From Ehrlichia ruminantium str. Welgevonden (GTDB taxonomy: Bacteria; Pseudomonadota; Alphaproteobacteria; Rickettsiales; Anaplasmataceae), in NCBI RefSeq assembly GCF_000026005.1, contig NC_005295.2:992001-1056000 (forward strand): a stretch of 64,000 bases of DNA. Direction: 5' to 3'. The notes under the pieces are model-generated. The model was not told the DNA's origin and ran no database searches. It worked only from the letters and a program-made list of their open reading frames with translations. The position numbers were made by a program, and so were the translations under genes. How positions within the stretch are numbered: the first letter of the stretch is position 1; every line of letters begins with the position of its first letter. This document shows, piece by piece, positions 50,032 through 59,495 of this stretch.

Positions 50032-52605
50032 ATGAGAAATATTACAACCAATACGTTTGACTCTTTGATATGGATCTCAGCATCAGCTGGAACTGGAAAA
50101 ACCAGGATATTAGTCAATAGAGTACTAAAATTATTAATCACAGGTCATCAAAATATACTTTGTCTCACATTTACAAATGCAGCTGCATATGAAATGACAG
50201 AACGTATACATTCAACCTTAAGTGCTTGGACAACATTAACAGATACAGAGCTTAAAACAGACCTACAAGAAATTATTCACAGTAATATAACAGTTCAAGA
50301 ATTACATCAAGCAAGAAGACTATTTAACAGTATACATAACATATCACTTTCAATAAAAACTATACATAGTTTTTGCTACCAACTAATCTCCGCATTTCCT
50401 ATAGAAGCTGGAATCTCTCCAAATTGTATAGTGAAAGATTTATCAGAATCCTTTCCAAAAATTTTTTATAAAACACTAAATGATGTAACAATAAAACATA
50501 ACATATCTGCTATCTCCTCTGAGATCACAGAAAAAACACTCTACGATTTATTATACAAATTACTAAGTAACCAAGACTATAATCCAAACCAAGAGTTAAT
50601 ATATCATAAACTAAACTGTAATATAACACAGATAAAAAAATTGCCCAATATTAACCAAAGTAATTTAATATTTCTTATAAAAGCTTTAAGTAAAGGAAGT
50701 ACAAGAGATCAAAAAATCAGCAATAAATTAACTGCATGGATGAATTTATCTGAAAAGTATAAAATAGCAAAATTAAATGAATATACAAAAATATTTATCA
50801 ACTCAACATCTTTAGAAAAAAAATCTATATCATCAATAATAACAAAAAAAACTTTAAATGACTTCCCTCAAATAGAAAAAATAATTATAGATATACAAGA
50901 AGAAGTATTAGAGTTTACCAACACTTTTTATGCTAATAAAATAGCAGAACGAACTGTACATTTAACTGAAATCGCAAAATGCTTCACAAAACTATACCAG
51001 CAGAATAAACAAAGATTAAACTACTTAGATCATGATGATGTAATTAACTTAGCACTAAAACTACTTATAAATCCACACTATAAGGATTGGATACTCTTTC
51101 ATCTAGATAGTAAAATAGATCACGTATTAGTCGATGAATCACAAGACAATAGCATAAAACAATGGCAGATCATTTCTGAATTATGTCAAGATTTCTTTAC
51201 AGGTATTGGAACAACAGAAGAAACAAAAACATTATTCATTGTAGGAGATATAAAACAATCAATATATAGCTTTCAAAATGCTAGACCAGACTACTTTAAA
51301 CCCATGTGCAACTACTTCGCACAAAAAAGCAATCAATACAAAATACTATATCTTAAACAATCATTCAGATCTACAGCACCCATTTTAAAATTAGTGGACA
51401 AAATATTTAATAATTTTCGGCAAGAAATATCTTTTACCACAGAAGCAATACATCATGAAATTTTTCGAAAACATGACCCAGGATATTTAGAAATATGGCC
51501 TATATTTCATACTGAAAACAATAAGTATAATTTTCTAGAAAATACAGATCACAAAATCACCCCTAATACAAATCTATTACTTGCATCAACTATTGCTAAT
51601 AAAATTCACACATGGATAAAAAATCAAAGAATTCTACCAGCAAAACAGCGCACCATAAGTGCCGGAGACATCTTAATATTGGTACGACACCGTACATCTT
51701 TTATAGACCATATGATTACAGAGCTAAAAAAACTTAACATTCCAACACTAGAACGAGATAAATTTAAAGTTATGGATAGTATAATAATTCAAGATCTTGT
51801 CAATTTAGGAGAATTTCTTTTATTACCAGAAAATGATTTAGCATTAGCAGGATTATTAAAATCACCAATATTTGAATTCACTGAAGAACAAATATTTAAC
51901 TTAGCATACAATAGAAACAATTTACATTTATGGGAAGTATTACAATTAAAATTTAGTTACATATCAGACTACCTGAAACAACTAATTAATATATCACAAA
52001 CTCATAACCCATTAGATACATATAATTATATTATATCACAGCATAAACATAAATTTATAAAACGTTTAGGTCAATCCAATATAGAGGAGATCATAGGAGA
52101 ATTTATTAATCTATTAATAAAATTCGAGCTAGATCATATTAACTCATTACAAGCATTCATACATTGGATAAAAAATACTAATCCAGAAATAAAAAGTGAT
52201 ATCAATCACACAAAAAATTATATTAAAATCATGACAATACACAATGCAAAAGGAATGCAATCACCTATAGTATTCCTTACTGATACCACAACTATCCCAA
52301 AAAATGATCTTCAATTAATATTCGATACAGAAAATACACCATTCTGGTGCCGTAACGATACTCATGACTTCTGCGAAAAACTAAAAACCCAACAAAAAAT
52401 TAATGAATATAACGAATATTTAAGATTACTATATGTAGCAATGACTAGAGCTGAAGATGAATTATATATAACTGGTACACCACCAATACAAAGTAAATCA
52501 TGGTACAATATAATATACAGTATCAGTGGTACATATAAAAAAAAATACATTGACCTACAACCTTTAACAAAAGAAAAAGCAGAAGTATTATATTTAGATG
52601 AATAA
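50032..52605 (+). CDS. addA: AddA-type UvrD-family helicase without a nuclease domain
   Basis: AddA is the helicase-nuclease subunit of the AddAB double-strand break repair machine. The 857-residue protein has the UvrD motifs in order: Walker A ASAGTGKT at 17-24, LCLTFTNAAAYEM, VLVDESQDNS, IFIVGDIKQSIYSFQNARPD, LKQSFRS, IMTIHNAKGMQSP, and RLLYVAMTRAEDELYITG. It then ends within about 50 residues, so the C-terminal RecB-type nuclease is missing and the protein is shorter than typical alphaproteobacterial AddA. The last ten or so codons are also the first copy in the adjacent 133-bp array. Confidence 0.88.
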   Translation: MRNITTNTFDSLIWISASAGTGKTRILVNRVLKLLITGHQNILCLTFTNAAAYEMTERIHSTLSAWTTLTDTELKTDLQEIIHSNITVQELHQARRLFNSIHNISLSIKTIHSFCYQLISAFPIEAGISPNCIVKDLSESFPKIFYKTLNDVTIKHNISAISSEITEKTLYDLLYKLLSNQDYNPNQELIYHKLNCNITQIKKLPNINQSNLIFLIKALSKGSTRDQKISNKLTAWMNLSEKYKIAKLNEYTKIFINSTSLEKKSISSIITKKTLNDFPQIEKIIIDIQEEVLEFTNTFYANKIAERTVHLTEIAKCFTKLYQQNKQRLNYLDHDDVINLALKLLINPHYKDWILFHLDSKIDHVLVDESQDNSIKQWQIISELCQDFFTGIGTTEETKTLFIVGDIKQSIYSFQNARPDYFKPMCNYFAQKSNQYKILYLKQSFRSTAPILKLVDKIFNNFRQEISFTTEAIHHEIFRKHDPGYLEIWPIFHTENNKYNFLENTDHKITPNTNLLLASTIANKIHTWIKNQRILPAKQRTISAGDILILVRHRTSFIDHMITELKKLNIPTLERDKFKVMDSIIIQDLVNLGEFLLLPENDLALAGLLKSPIFEFTEEQIFNLAYNRNNLHLWEVLQLKFSYISDYLKQLINISQTHNPLDTYNYIISQHKHKFIKRLGQSNIEEIIGEFINLLIKFELDHINSLQAFIHWIKNTNPEIKSDINHTKNYIKIMTIHNAKGMQSPIVFLTDTTTIPKNDLQLIFDTENTPFWCRNDTHDFCEKLKTQQKINEYNEYLRLLYVAMTRAEDELYITGTPPIQSKSWYNIIYSISGTYKKKYIDLQPLTKEKAEVLYLDE

Positions 52606-53290
52606 TTTTTAAACATTAATACTGTACTGCAACTAACTACACATGAGACCAATTATACAGCACAATTAATTAAGCATTAGTTATACACTCATAATCTACA
52701 ACCATTTCAAAAAGCAGAAGTTTTCTTAGATAAATAACTATTAAATATTAATAACTGCACTACAACTAACTATGTGTAATATCAATTTATACAGTACAAT
52801 TAATGCCGCTCTAGTTATACACTAATGATCTACAACCATTTCAAAAAGCAGAAGTTTTTTTAGATAAATAACTATTAAATATTAATACTGTACCATAACT
52901 AGCTACATATAAGACCAATTATACAGTACAATCAGTGTAGTACTAATTATACACTCATGATCTACAACTATTTCAAAAAGCAGGAGTTTTTTTAGATAAA
53001 TAACTATTAAATATTAATACTGTACCACAACTAGCTACATATAAGACCAATTATACAGTACAATTAATGCCGCTCTAGTTATACACTAATGATCTACAAC
53101 TATTTCAAAAAGCAGAAGTTTTCTTAGATAAATAACTATTAAATATTAATAACTGCACTACAACTAACTATGTGTAATATCAATTTATACAGTATAATCA
53201 ATGCAGTACTAATTATACACTAATGATCTACAACTATTTTAAAAAGCAGAAGTTTTTTTTAGATAAATAATTTAAAATATTAATACTATT
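52574..53290. repeat. 133-bp tandem array, about 5.3 units, starting in the addA 3' end
   Basis: AAAAAGCAGAAGT (with minor changes) starts units at 52574, 52709, 52843, 52975, 53107 and 53241, at 132-135 base spacing. The first unit contains the last ten or so addA codons and stop. The others carry close variants of that tail, mostly reading AEVFLDK then stop. Units are mosaics of two sub-types (for example TGCACTACAACTAACTATG or TGTACCACAACTAGC). A further diverged tail copy lies at 53428-53460 (VEVLCLNE then stop). Confidence 0.93.
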
Positions 53291-53295
53291 TAGTA

Positions 53296-53316
53296 AGCAG
53301 CATATTTTATGCTGCT
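53296..53316. terminator. 8-bp perfect hairpin at the end of the addA array
   Basis: AGCAGCAT and ATGCTGCT pair around ATTTT. It is the most GC-rich stem in this spacer and sits just past the last full array unit. No uridine run follows on either strand, so a termination role is uncertain. Confidence 0.4.
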
Positions 53317-53737
53317 ATTCATATAAACATAAAACAATAACATATATATAAGATAAGTCATATCATAGTATATTAAATTATACAGTACAATTACAGAACA
53401 CTAATTATACATCCAATTTTAACCATAAAAAAAGTAGAAGTGTTATGTTTAAATGAATAAATCTTAAACTCAGCAATCAGTGATTTTTCCCTATCTATAA
53501 TATATTGATACTTTTTACAAATAAAATTGTAATACTAAATAAACAGCATATGTTTTAAATTACCATATACTTACATTACATATAAAATATTATAAAACAT
53601 ATCTACTTCACATACAGCCCTTTACTAAAAGATAAGAAAAAATACTGTATGATCATTAATCTACCTTAAAAATTACCTAACAACAGTAACTTTTGTTCTG
53701 TTCTTTATACACGGTAGAATAATACAAAACCACCAAC
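53317..53737. other. rest of the addA-qor spacer
   Basis: Apart from a degenerate array unit with an addA-like tail at 53428-53460, I see no gene or RNA. addA and the oxidoreductase gene converge here. Confidence 0.5.
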
Positions 53738-54712
53738 CTACAATAAGATCACATTTGAACCAGTAAGGTTTCTTTTTTCTAAATCTTGATGTGCAGTAAT
53801 TATATCATCAAATCTATATATTTTATTTATATTAACTTTTATATGACCTTTTCTCATTACTTCAAAAAGTTCCATAGCTGTCATAGACAAATCAAAACTT
53901 GAACGCTTATAGTGAAATATTAAAGGAGCAGTAAAAAATAATGATCTTGAACTCATCATAGAAGCACTAATATTTACAAGAGGACCAGATATCTGACCAT
54001 AGGAGATATAAATACCAAAAAGACCTAGTGACTCAAAAGATACTTTACCTACTAATGCTCCTATAGGATCATACACAACATTAACACCAGCTCCATTTGT
54101 AATTTCCATGACCTGCTTGACAAAACTTTCACTATTAGAATTTACAATATATGAACATCCAGAACGCAGAGCAATATTAGCTCTATCATCAGAACTAGTA
54201 ACACCTATAACTTTAGAACCTTTATAACTAGCCCATTGACATAATATTTGCCCTACACCACCTGTAGCTCCATGTACTAATGCAAAACTCTTAGGTCGCG
54301 TGCTGTAAACTACATGTGTCAAATAATGAGCTGTCATCCCCTTAAATAACACTGCAGCTGCAATTTGGTCAGTTATATCATCAGGTATTTTAACTAGATA
54401 TTTTTGATTTATAATCCTCTTTTCAGAATACGCTCCTCCAGATACAGTACAATAACCTACTCTATCTCCTATATTAAAAACCTCAACATTTTTCCCTAAT
54501 TTTTCTATAATCCCGACTGCCTCACTTCCCAAAACAGCAGGAAATTTTTTAATTTTGCGTGTACCATTACAACATTCGAGATCATAACGATTTAACCCAA
54601 TAGCAGTATGTTTGATCAACACCTCATCATCTTTTGGTTCATTCACATTACAATCAACATATTTTAAAACTTCAACACCACCAGTCTTATCAATAACAAC
54701 AGCTTTTACCAT
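53738..54712 (-). CDS. zinc-less alcohol dehydrogenase family, quinone oxidoreductase type
   Basis: The 324-residue protein belongs to the medium-chain dehydrogenase/reductase family, quinone reductase (zeta-crystallin) branch. It starts VKAVVIDKTGGVEVLKYVD, has the NADPH motif HGATGGVGQILCQWA near residue 145, and lacks the zinc-binding cysteine cluster of alcohol dehydrogenases. YDPIGA follows in the usual place. It probably reduces quinones with NADPH. It is transcribed alone with long spacers around. Confidence 0.87.
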   Translation of the reverse strand: MVKAVVIDKTGGVEVLKYVDCNVNEPKDDEVLIKHTAIGLNRYDLECCNGTRKIKKFPAVLGSEAVGIIEKLGKNVEVFNIGDRVGYCTVSGGAYSEKRIINQKYLVKIPDDITDQIAAAVLFKGMTAHYLTHVVYSTRPKSFALVHGATGGVGQILCQWASYKGSKVIGVTSSDDRANIALRSGCSYIVNSNSESFVKQVMEITNGAGVNVVYDPIGALVGKVSFESLGLFGIYISYGQISGPLVNISASMMSSRSLFFTAPLIFHYKRSSFDLSMTAMELFEVMRKGHIKVNINKIYRFDDIITAHQDLEKRNLTGSNVILL

Positions 54713-55963
54713 AATACTACATAATTTATAAAAAATATCTCACTTATCTACCAATAGCAAGCTAACCTAAAATTACAACATATTCTTTAAATTTAGACTA
54801 ATTTATACCAAATAATAAGCAATTTCTCCAAAACATCATTAATAAACACACACCTACAAGATAGCAGGACATAATATTAACTTCTATATATTTTTCAAAA
54901 ATTAAAATATATATTAAATTAGAAAAAAAGTACTTACACTTAAACCATAATTCAGCTATATACATTCAAAGAATTAATAATATATCAAATTATATATAAA
55001 TACCATATAACCTTTAAGTATTTCATTCCACTGTATTTATTACACACAACTTAAACTCTGTTATCAGATTACTTGCATTTAAACTAAAATTTAATATAAA
55101 AAAATATTATTGAATACTAATACTCAAGTTTAATATACGTTTCTAGACATAAATAATACATTTATAAAGTGAAAAAAACACCAAGTTTATCAACTACACT
55201 ATAATTCAATATTAATATTTTATTAATAATTAATTGATGTAACACGATAAAATTTTCAATTTTATCTTCCACAAATACAATTTTAAGATAATATTACAAA
55301 ACTTACAGCACATATAGTTTAATAGATTTATCAAATTCAAAAATAAAATATACCACTAGATATATTATTAGATAATTTAACAACATTACATAATAAGCTG
55401 TACCTTCAAAATCCATAAATTTTTACATATTAAACAACTCAATTTTATCAATATCAACTATTACAGACTAATTTAATAGCACATTACGATGATAATAAAT
55501 TTAATTGATAAGAAAAATTCTCTGAATTTTTCTTATCTAATTAATATTTTCAACTCTAACCATCAAGGAAATCTGTAGATCAAAAAAACACATTTTTTAA
55601 AGATAAAATTTTAAGAAAAATAGAAGGTAATCCATAAAACAATATTTCCAACAGTTTTTAATATCCTACTAGTAAGATCCATTATAAATTTAGATTTTTT
55701 TGGATCCTATTATTGTCAAGTTCAATTTATTACAATACTTATGAGAAATTTATTGTACCATATCTACAATAACTTCATTTGGAACCCAATATTTATATTA
55801 TAGAAAAAAATAAATACAACATTTCTAACCTTTTATTATTTAATACTTGTTAGCATGTATTTCTATATAAGTTGCCTATCTCTGAAAACCACCCAAAGGT
55901 TGACCTATCATATACTTGCTACATAACTTGAATTAATAGACTTTTGACAACTTCACAAAATTA
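54713..55963. other. 1.25 kb spacer with one strong hairpin
   Basis: Between two leftward genes I see AT-rich sequence with no coding frame. The only item is the long hairpin at 55501-55544, listed separately. No array or RNA gene is recognised. Confidence 0.55.
55501..55544. terminator. long hairpin, 14-bp perfect core
   Basis: GATAAGAAAAATTC (55507-55520) and GAATTTTTCTTATC (55524-55537) pair exactly around TCT. A further six pairs (TTAATT with AATTAA) extend the stem with one bulged T. It lies about 420 bases after the stop of the type I secretion gene on its strand. It may end a long 3' region, but the distance is large. Confidence 0.5.
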
Positions 55964-57745
55964 TTAGTTTTTTGGATTCTCTACATTATCAGGTAATGGT
56001 CTAGCTTGACCCTGCGACTGAGTATTTTGTGGACTATATTTAGGAACAATTTTACTCAAAATCTCATCTCTAGGACCAATACCACTAATCATACCATCAG
56101 TCATCACTAGTATTTTATCAACAGCATTTAATAATTGTACCTTATGAGTCATTATAAAAGTGGTAATACCACTTTTTTTCGCATAAAGTAATGCATTTAT
56201 TAAACTTGCTTCTGAATTCCCATCTAGATTAGCATTTGGCTCATCAAGTACTAAAAGTTTTACATCACCATAAAACGCCCTTGCTAACCCTATCATTTGT
56301 TTTTGCCCTCCAGATAAAACCAGACCATTAGAACCAATTAAAGTATCATATCCATTAGGCAAACTTAAAATTAATTCATGTACACCAGCAATTTGCGCAG
56401 CTTTTATTACCTTACTTGGATCAGGATTTGGAATCATTCTTGCAATATTAACATTTACTGGAGCATTAAATAATTCAACATCCTGCGGAAGGTAACCAAT
56501 ATAACGTCCAAAATCTTCTCTATTCCACGTATAAACATCAGCTCCATCAAGTCTTACAACTCCTGCTATTGGTTTCCATACACCTACTAATAGTTTTGCT
56601 ATAGTAGATTTTCCAGATGCACTAGGTCCTATAACACCAACAACATCTCCAACTTCTACTGCAAAAGATATACCTTTAATAGTAGGCTTATTACTACCAT
56701 AAGGAGTAAAAAACACACGATCAAAAACTACCTTACCTTGAGGAATAGGTAAAGACATAGTTTGCTCTCTTTTAGGAGATGCTACAAGCAACATTTGTAA
56801 TCTTTTATAAGATATACGAGCCGATATCAACATTTTCCATGTATTAATTGATGTCTCAAATGGTGCTAATGCTCTACCCATCAAAATTGATGAGGCAATA
56901 ATTCCACCTGCAGTCTTATGTCCAAGTACTGCAAGAAATGCACCAATACCTATCACAGCTATTTGTAACACTGATCTAATGAACTTAGTTATACCAGAAA
57001 TCAAATTAGAACGATTCTGTGCCTTAATTTGCATAGCCCTATTTTTATCATTTTTCTGTGCCCAATCATCTACAATATAATTAACCATACCCATAGCTTC
57101 CACTACTTCAGCATTACGAGTTGCAACATCGATTGAATTAATATTACGTATCCCTTCTTCGCTAGCTTCCTGCAATATCTTTTTCGTTGCTAATTCATTC
57201 CACACACCCATAGCAGTCAATAATACTATACCTACTATAGCAATATATCCTGTAACACTATGTATCATAAAAATAGTAACTAAGTACAATACTGCCCAAG
57301 GTGTATCAAACAATGAAAATATACCAAATCCAGTAATAAAACTTTTCACAACACCTAAATCACGAATTACTTCACCACTTGAAGTAGACGATTTTATAGA
57401 AGTGAGACTAATTGACTTCATAATAAGATCAGGAGTAACAACTTTATCTATCCAATCTCCAACTTTAGCCATAACCAAAGATCTACATATCTCTAATATT
57501 GCAGAACAGGCAAAAGCTATAATTGTAATAGCACTTAGCATAACAAGAGTTGAAACGCTACCACTTGTAAGAACTCTATCTAAAACTTGAGAAGTATAAA
57601 GTGGTAAAAATAACATTAACAGATTAATAGCAGAACTAAACCAAAAAATAAACCAAAATACACTTTTACACTTCTCCAGGCTAGTATACAGAACGCTTTT
57701 CTTTAGCTCTTTCATCGCCCGAAAGTTAAAATTTACACCGTCCAC
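55964..57745 (-). CDS. type I secretion ABC transporter (permease-ATPase fusion)
   Basis: This is the inner-membrane ATPase of a type I system, of the PrtD/AprD/HlyB class. The 593-residue protein has an N-terminal membrane domain of about six helices (residues 25-310) and an ATPase domain. The latter has GPSASGKST near 367, the signature LSGGQKQ and Walker B LLVLDEPNANLD. No peptidase domain is present. The start is GTG at 57745 with GAGGA upstream. The membrane-fusion and outer-membrane partners are not adjacent. In related Ehrlichia this route exports tandem-repeat effector proteins. Confidence 0.9.
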   Translation of the reverse strand: MDGVNFNFRAMKELKKSVLYTSLEKCKSVFWFIFWFSSAINLLMLFLPLYTSQVLDRVLTSGSVSTLVMLSAITIIAFACSAILEICRSLVMAKVGDWIDKVVTPDLIMKSISLTSIKSSTSSGEVIRDLGVVKSFITGFGIFSLFDTPWAVLYLVTIFMIHSVTGYIAIVGIVLLTAMGVWNELATKKILQEASEEGIRNINSIDVATRNAEVVEAMGMVNYIVDDWAQKNDKNRAMQIKAQNRSNLISGITKFIRSVLQIAVIGIGAFLAVLGHKTAGGIIASSILMGRALAPFETSINTWKMLISARISYKRLQMLLVASPKREQTMSLPIPQGKVVFDRVFFTPYGSNKPTIKGISFAVEVGDVVGVIGPSASGKSTIAKLLVGVWKPIAGVVRLDGADVYTWNREDFGRYIGYLPQDVELFNAPVNVNIARMIPNPDPSKVIKAAQIAGVHELILSLPNGYDTLIGSNGLVLSGGQKQMIGLARAFYGDVKLLVLDEPNANLDGNSEASLINALLYAKKSGITTFIMTHKVQLLNAVDKILVMTDGMISGIGPRDEILSKIVPKYSPQNTQSQGQARPLPDNVENPKN

Positions 57746-57848
57746 GGATTCCTCTAAACAATTAATTCACTATATACATAATTTAAACTTCCTTTATCTT
57801 AAATAAACAATACAGATATTTTATAAATTTTCATATAAATAATTTTCA

Positions 57849-57878
57849 TTGAGACAAAGTTATACAATATGATATAGT
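57849..57878 (+). promoter_or_regulatory. candidate promoter for the HIG1-folP unit
   Basis: TTGAGA (57849-57854) and TATAGT (57873-57878) lie 18 bases apart, 15 bases before the ATG at 57894. Both boxes match four or five of six positions. It lies in the divergent spacer with the type I secretion gene. Confidence 0.4.
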
Positions 57879-57893
57879 ACAGCGTATTCTTAT

Positions 57894-58097
57894 ATGCATA
57901 TGAAAATGTTTAGTAATGCAGTATCGTTAATAATAATTTTAATTTTCACATCATTAACGTTAATATCATTAATATCTGGCGTAATACTAATGGCCATTGG
58001 TAATGAATTCTACATTAAACACAGAAACAAAATTATGATGGTTAGAATACTACTACAATTTATATCACTAATCCTAATAGCATTATTTTTTAGATAA
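57894..58097 (+). CDS. HIG1-domain twin-transmembrane protein
   Basis: The 67-residue protein has two membrane segments, about residues 8-35 and 49-66, joined by GNEFYIKHRNKIMMVRILLQ. This matches the alphaproteobacterial HIG1-like pattern of G-x-EF, then a basic N-K-x-M turn and an R-x-x-LQ start of the second helix. Mitochondrial HIG1 proteins associate with cytochrome oxidase; the bacterial role is little known. It precedes folP by 13 bases and may be cotranscribed. The first ATG is used although two more follow within five codons. Confidence 0.7.
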   Translation: MHMKMFSNAVSLIIILIFTSLTLISLISGVILMAIGNEFYIKHRNKIMMVRILLQFISLILIALFFR

Positions 58098-58110
58098 CAC
58101 AATTTTTAAC

Positions 58111-58935
58111 ATGAATTTTAATACAAAACTAGTTGGGATTTTAAATTATACCCCAGACTCATTTTCCGATACAGGTAAATTTTTTACTGTAGAAAAAGCA
58201 CTACAACAAGCTGAATATTTAATCAGTGGAGGAGCTGATATAATAGATGTAGGAGCAGAATCAACAAGACCTACATACCTATATAATAAACATGGTCATT
58301 GTACCGTATCTCAAGCTGAAGAATGGTATAGATTACAACAAATACTTCCACAAGTTATAACACTTGCTCATAGCAAGAATGTACAAGTCAGTATAGATAC
58401 TCGAAATGCAAAAACTGCAGAAAAAGCACTAGAACTCAATATAGACTATATTAATGATGTAAGTGCACTATCAGATAATAATATGATTAATGTACTACAA
58501 CAAAACAGTCTTACTAAGATTATTATTACTCATAATCTAGGTATACCTTTAACAAAAGGAAAAACAATTCCAGAAAATTCTAATCCGATAGAAGAAATTA
58601 TCCTATGGGCAGAAAAATGTATAAAAAAATTAACACATGCAAACATTAGCAAAGATAGAATTATTATAGATCCAGGTATAGGATTTAGTAAAACTGCCAC
58701 CCAATCACTATACATACTTAAAAACATCACAAAATTACAAACTTTAAACCATCCAATATATGTTGGTCACTCACGGAAATTTTGTCTATCTCTATGTACA
58801 TCAAATAATCAAACTCTTGACAACGCTACATTAGCAGTATCAATATCTTTACTCCAAAAAGGTATAGATTTTATTAGAATACATAATGTTCATTTACATA
58901 GTGAAATATTTAATGTTCTAAAAAAAATATATTAG
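58111..58935 (+). CDS. folP: dihydropteroate synthase, first copy
   Basis: FolP joins pterin pyrophosphate to p-aminobenzoate in folate synthesis and is the sulfonamide target. The 274-residue protein has GILNYTPDSFSDTGKF, the pterin and pABA loop DVGAESTRP with the conserved S-T-R, SIDTRNAKTAEKA, YINDVSAL, IDPGIGFSKT, GHSRKF and the late IRIHNVH. All catalytic positions look intact. A second copy follows 560 bases downstream. The 3' tail is repeated in that spacer. Confidence 0.9.
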   Translation: MNFNTKLVGILNYTPDSFSDTGKFFTVEKALQQAEYLISGGADIIDVGAESTRPTYLYNKHGHCTVSQAEEWYRLQQILPQVITLAHSKNVQVSIDTRNAKTAEKALELNIDYINDVSALSDNNMINVLQQNSLTKIIITHNLGIPLTKGKTIPENSNPIEEIILWAEKCIKKLTHANISKDRIIIDPGIGFSKTATQSLYILKNITKLQTLNHPIYVGHSRKFCLSLCTSNNQTLDNATLAVSISLLQKGIDFIRIHNVHLHSEIFNVLKKIY

Positions 58936-59495
58936 GCAGACCTTAGAAACTATGTATTTAAGCTTTTAACATAATCACAGCATTTGTAAGAGCAATATTT
59001 TTTTAGCACAATTTATATACTTTGAACTATTTAAATAACTAACCCATTACATCACAATAGTACTAGCAAGATACATAATATCAAAAAAAATACATGAAGT
59101 TGATCTTATATATTAAGTTTTCTAGTTTTTTAACATAACAACAATATTCATTTAGAACAAAACCTATTAAAATATATATTATACATTTTTACTTGTTAGA
59201 ATCATAAGTTCATTATATAACAACATTATTAGTGAAATGTTTAATGTCCTAAAAAATATACTAAATTCATATTAGAGGCTATATGTTCAAGTCTTTAATG
59301 CTATAAGAGTATTTACCAAAATAGCATTTACTCAGACACATACCTTACATATTTTAACCTATTTATTAGGACAGTAAGTTCATTATATGACACAATTATT
59401 AAGGTAGTATTGCATTTATTTATAATAGTAGAGATTATGTAAATATCATCTTAACCTAAGTCTAAACTTTAATTCTTCATAATAGGAGTCTTACA
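58936..59495. repeat. degenerate repeats carrying a folP tail copy
   Basis: AGTGAAATGTTTAATGTCCT at 59231 repeats the folP end at 58900 (AGTGAAATATTTAATGTTCT). The similarity runs on for about 90 bases past the stop. A second shared motif, TAAGTTCATTATAT, occurs at 59205 and 59375, 170 bases apart. The spacing of 331 and 170 suggests an old array of roughly 170-bp units, now diverged. No gene lies in this spacer otherwise. Confidence 0.6.

Noticed and set aside
52362-52652. Reverse-strand frame over the addA end
   Set aside because: Shadow of addA and of its tail repeat.
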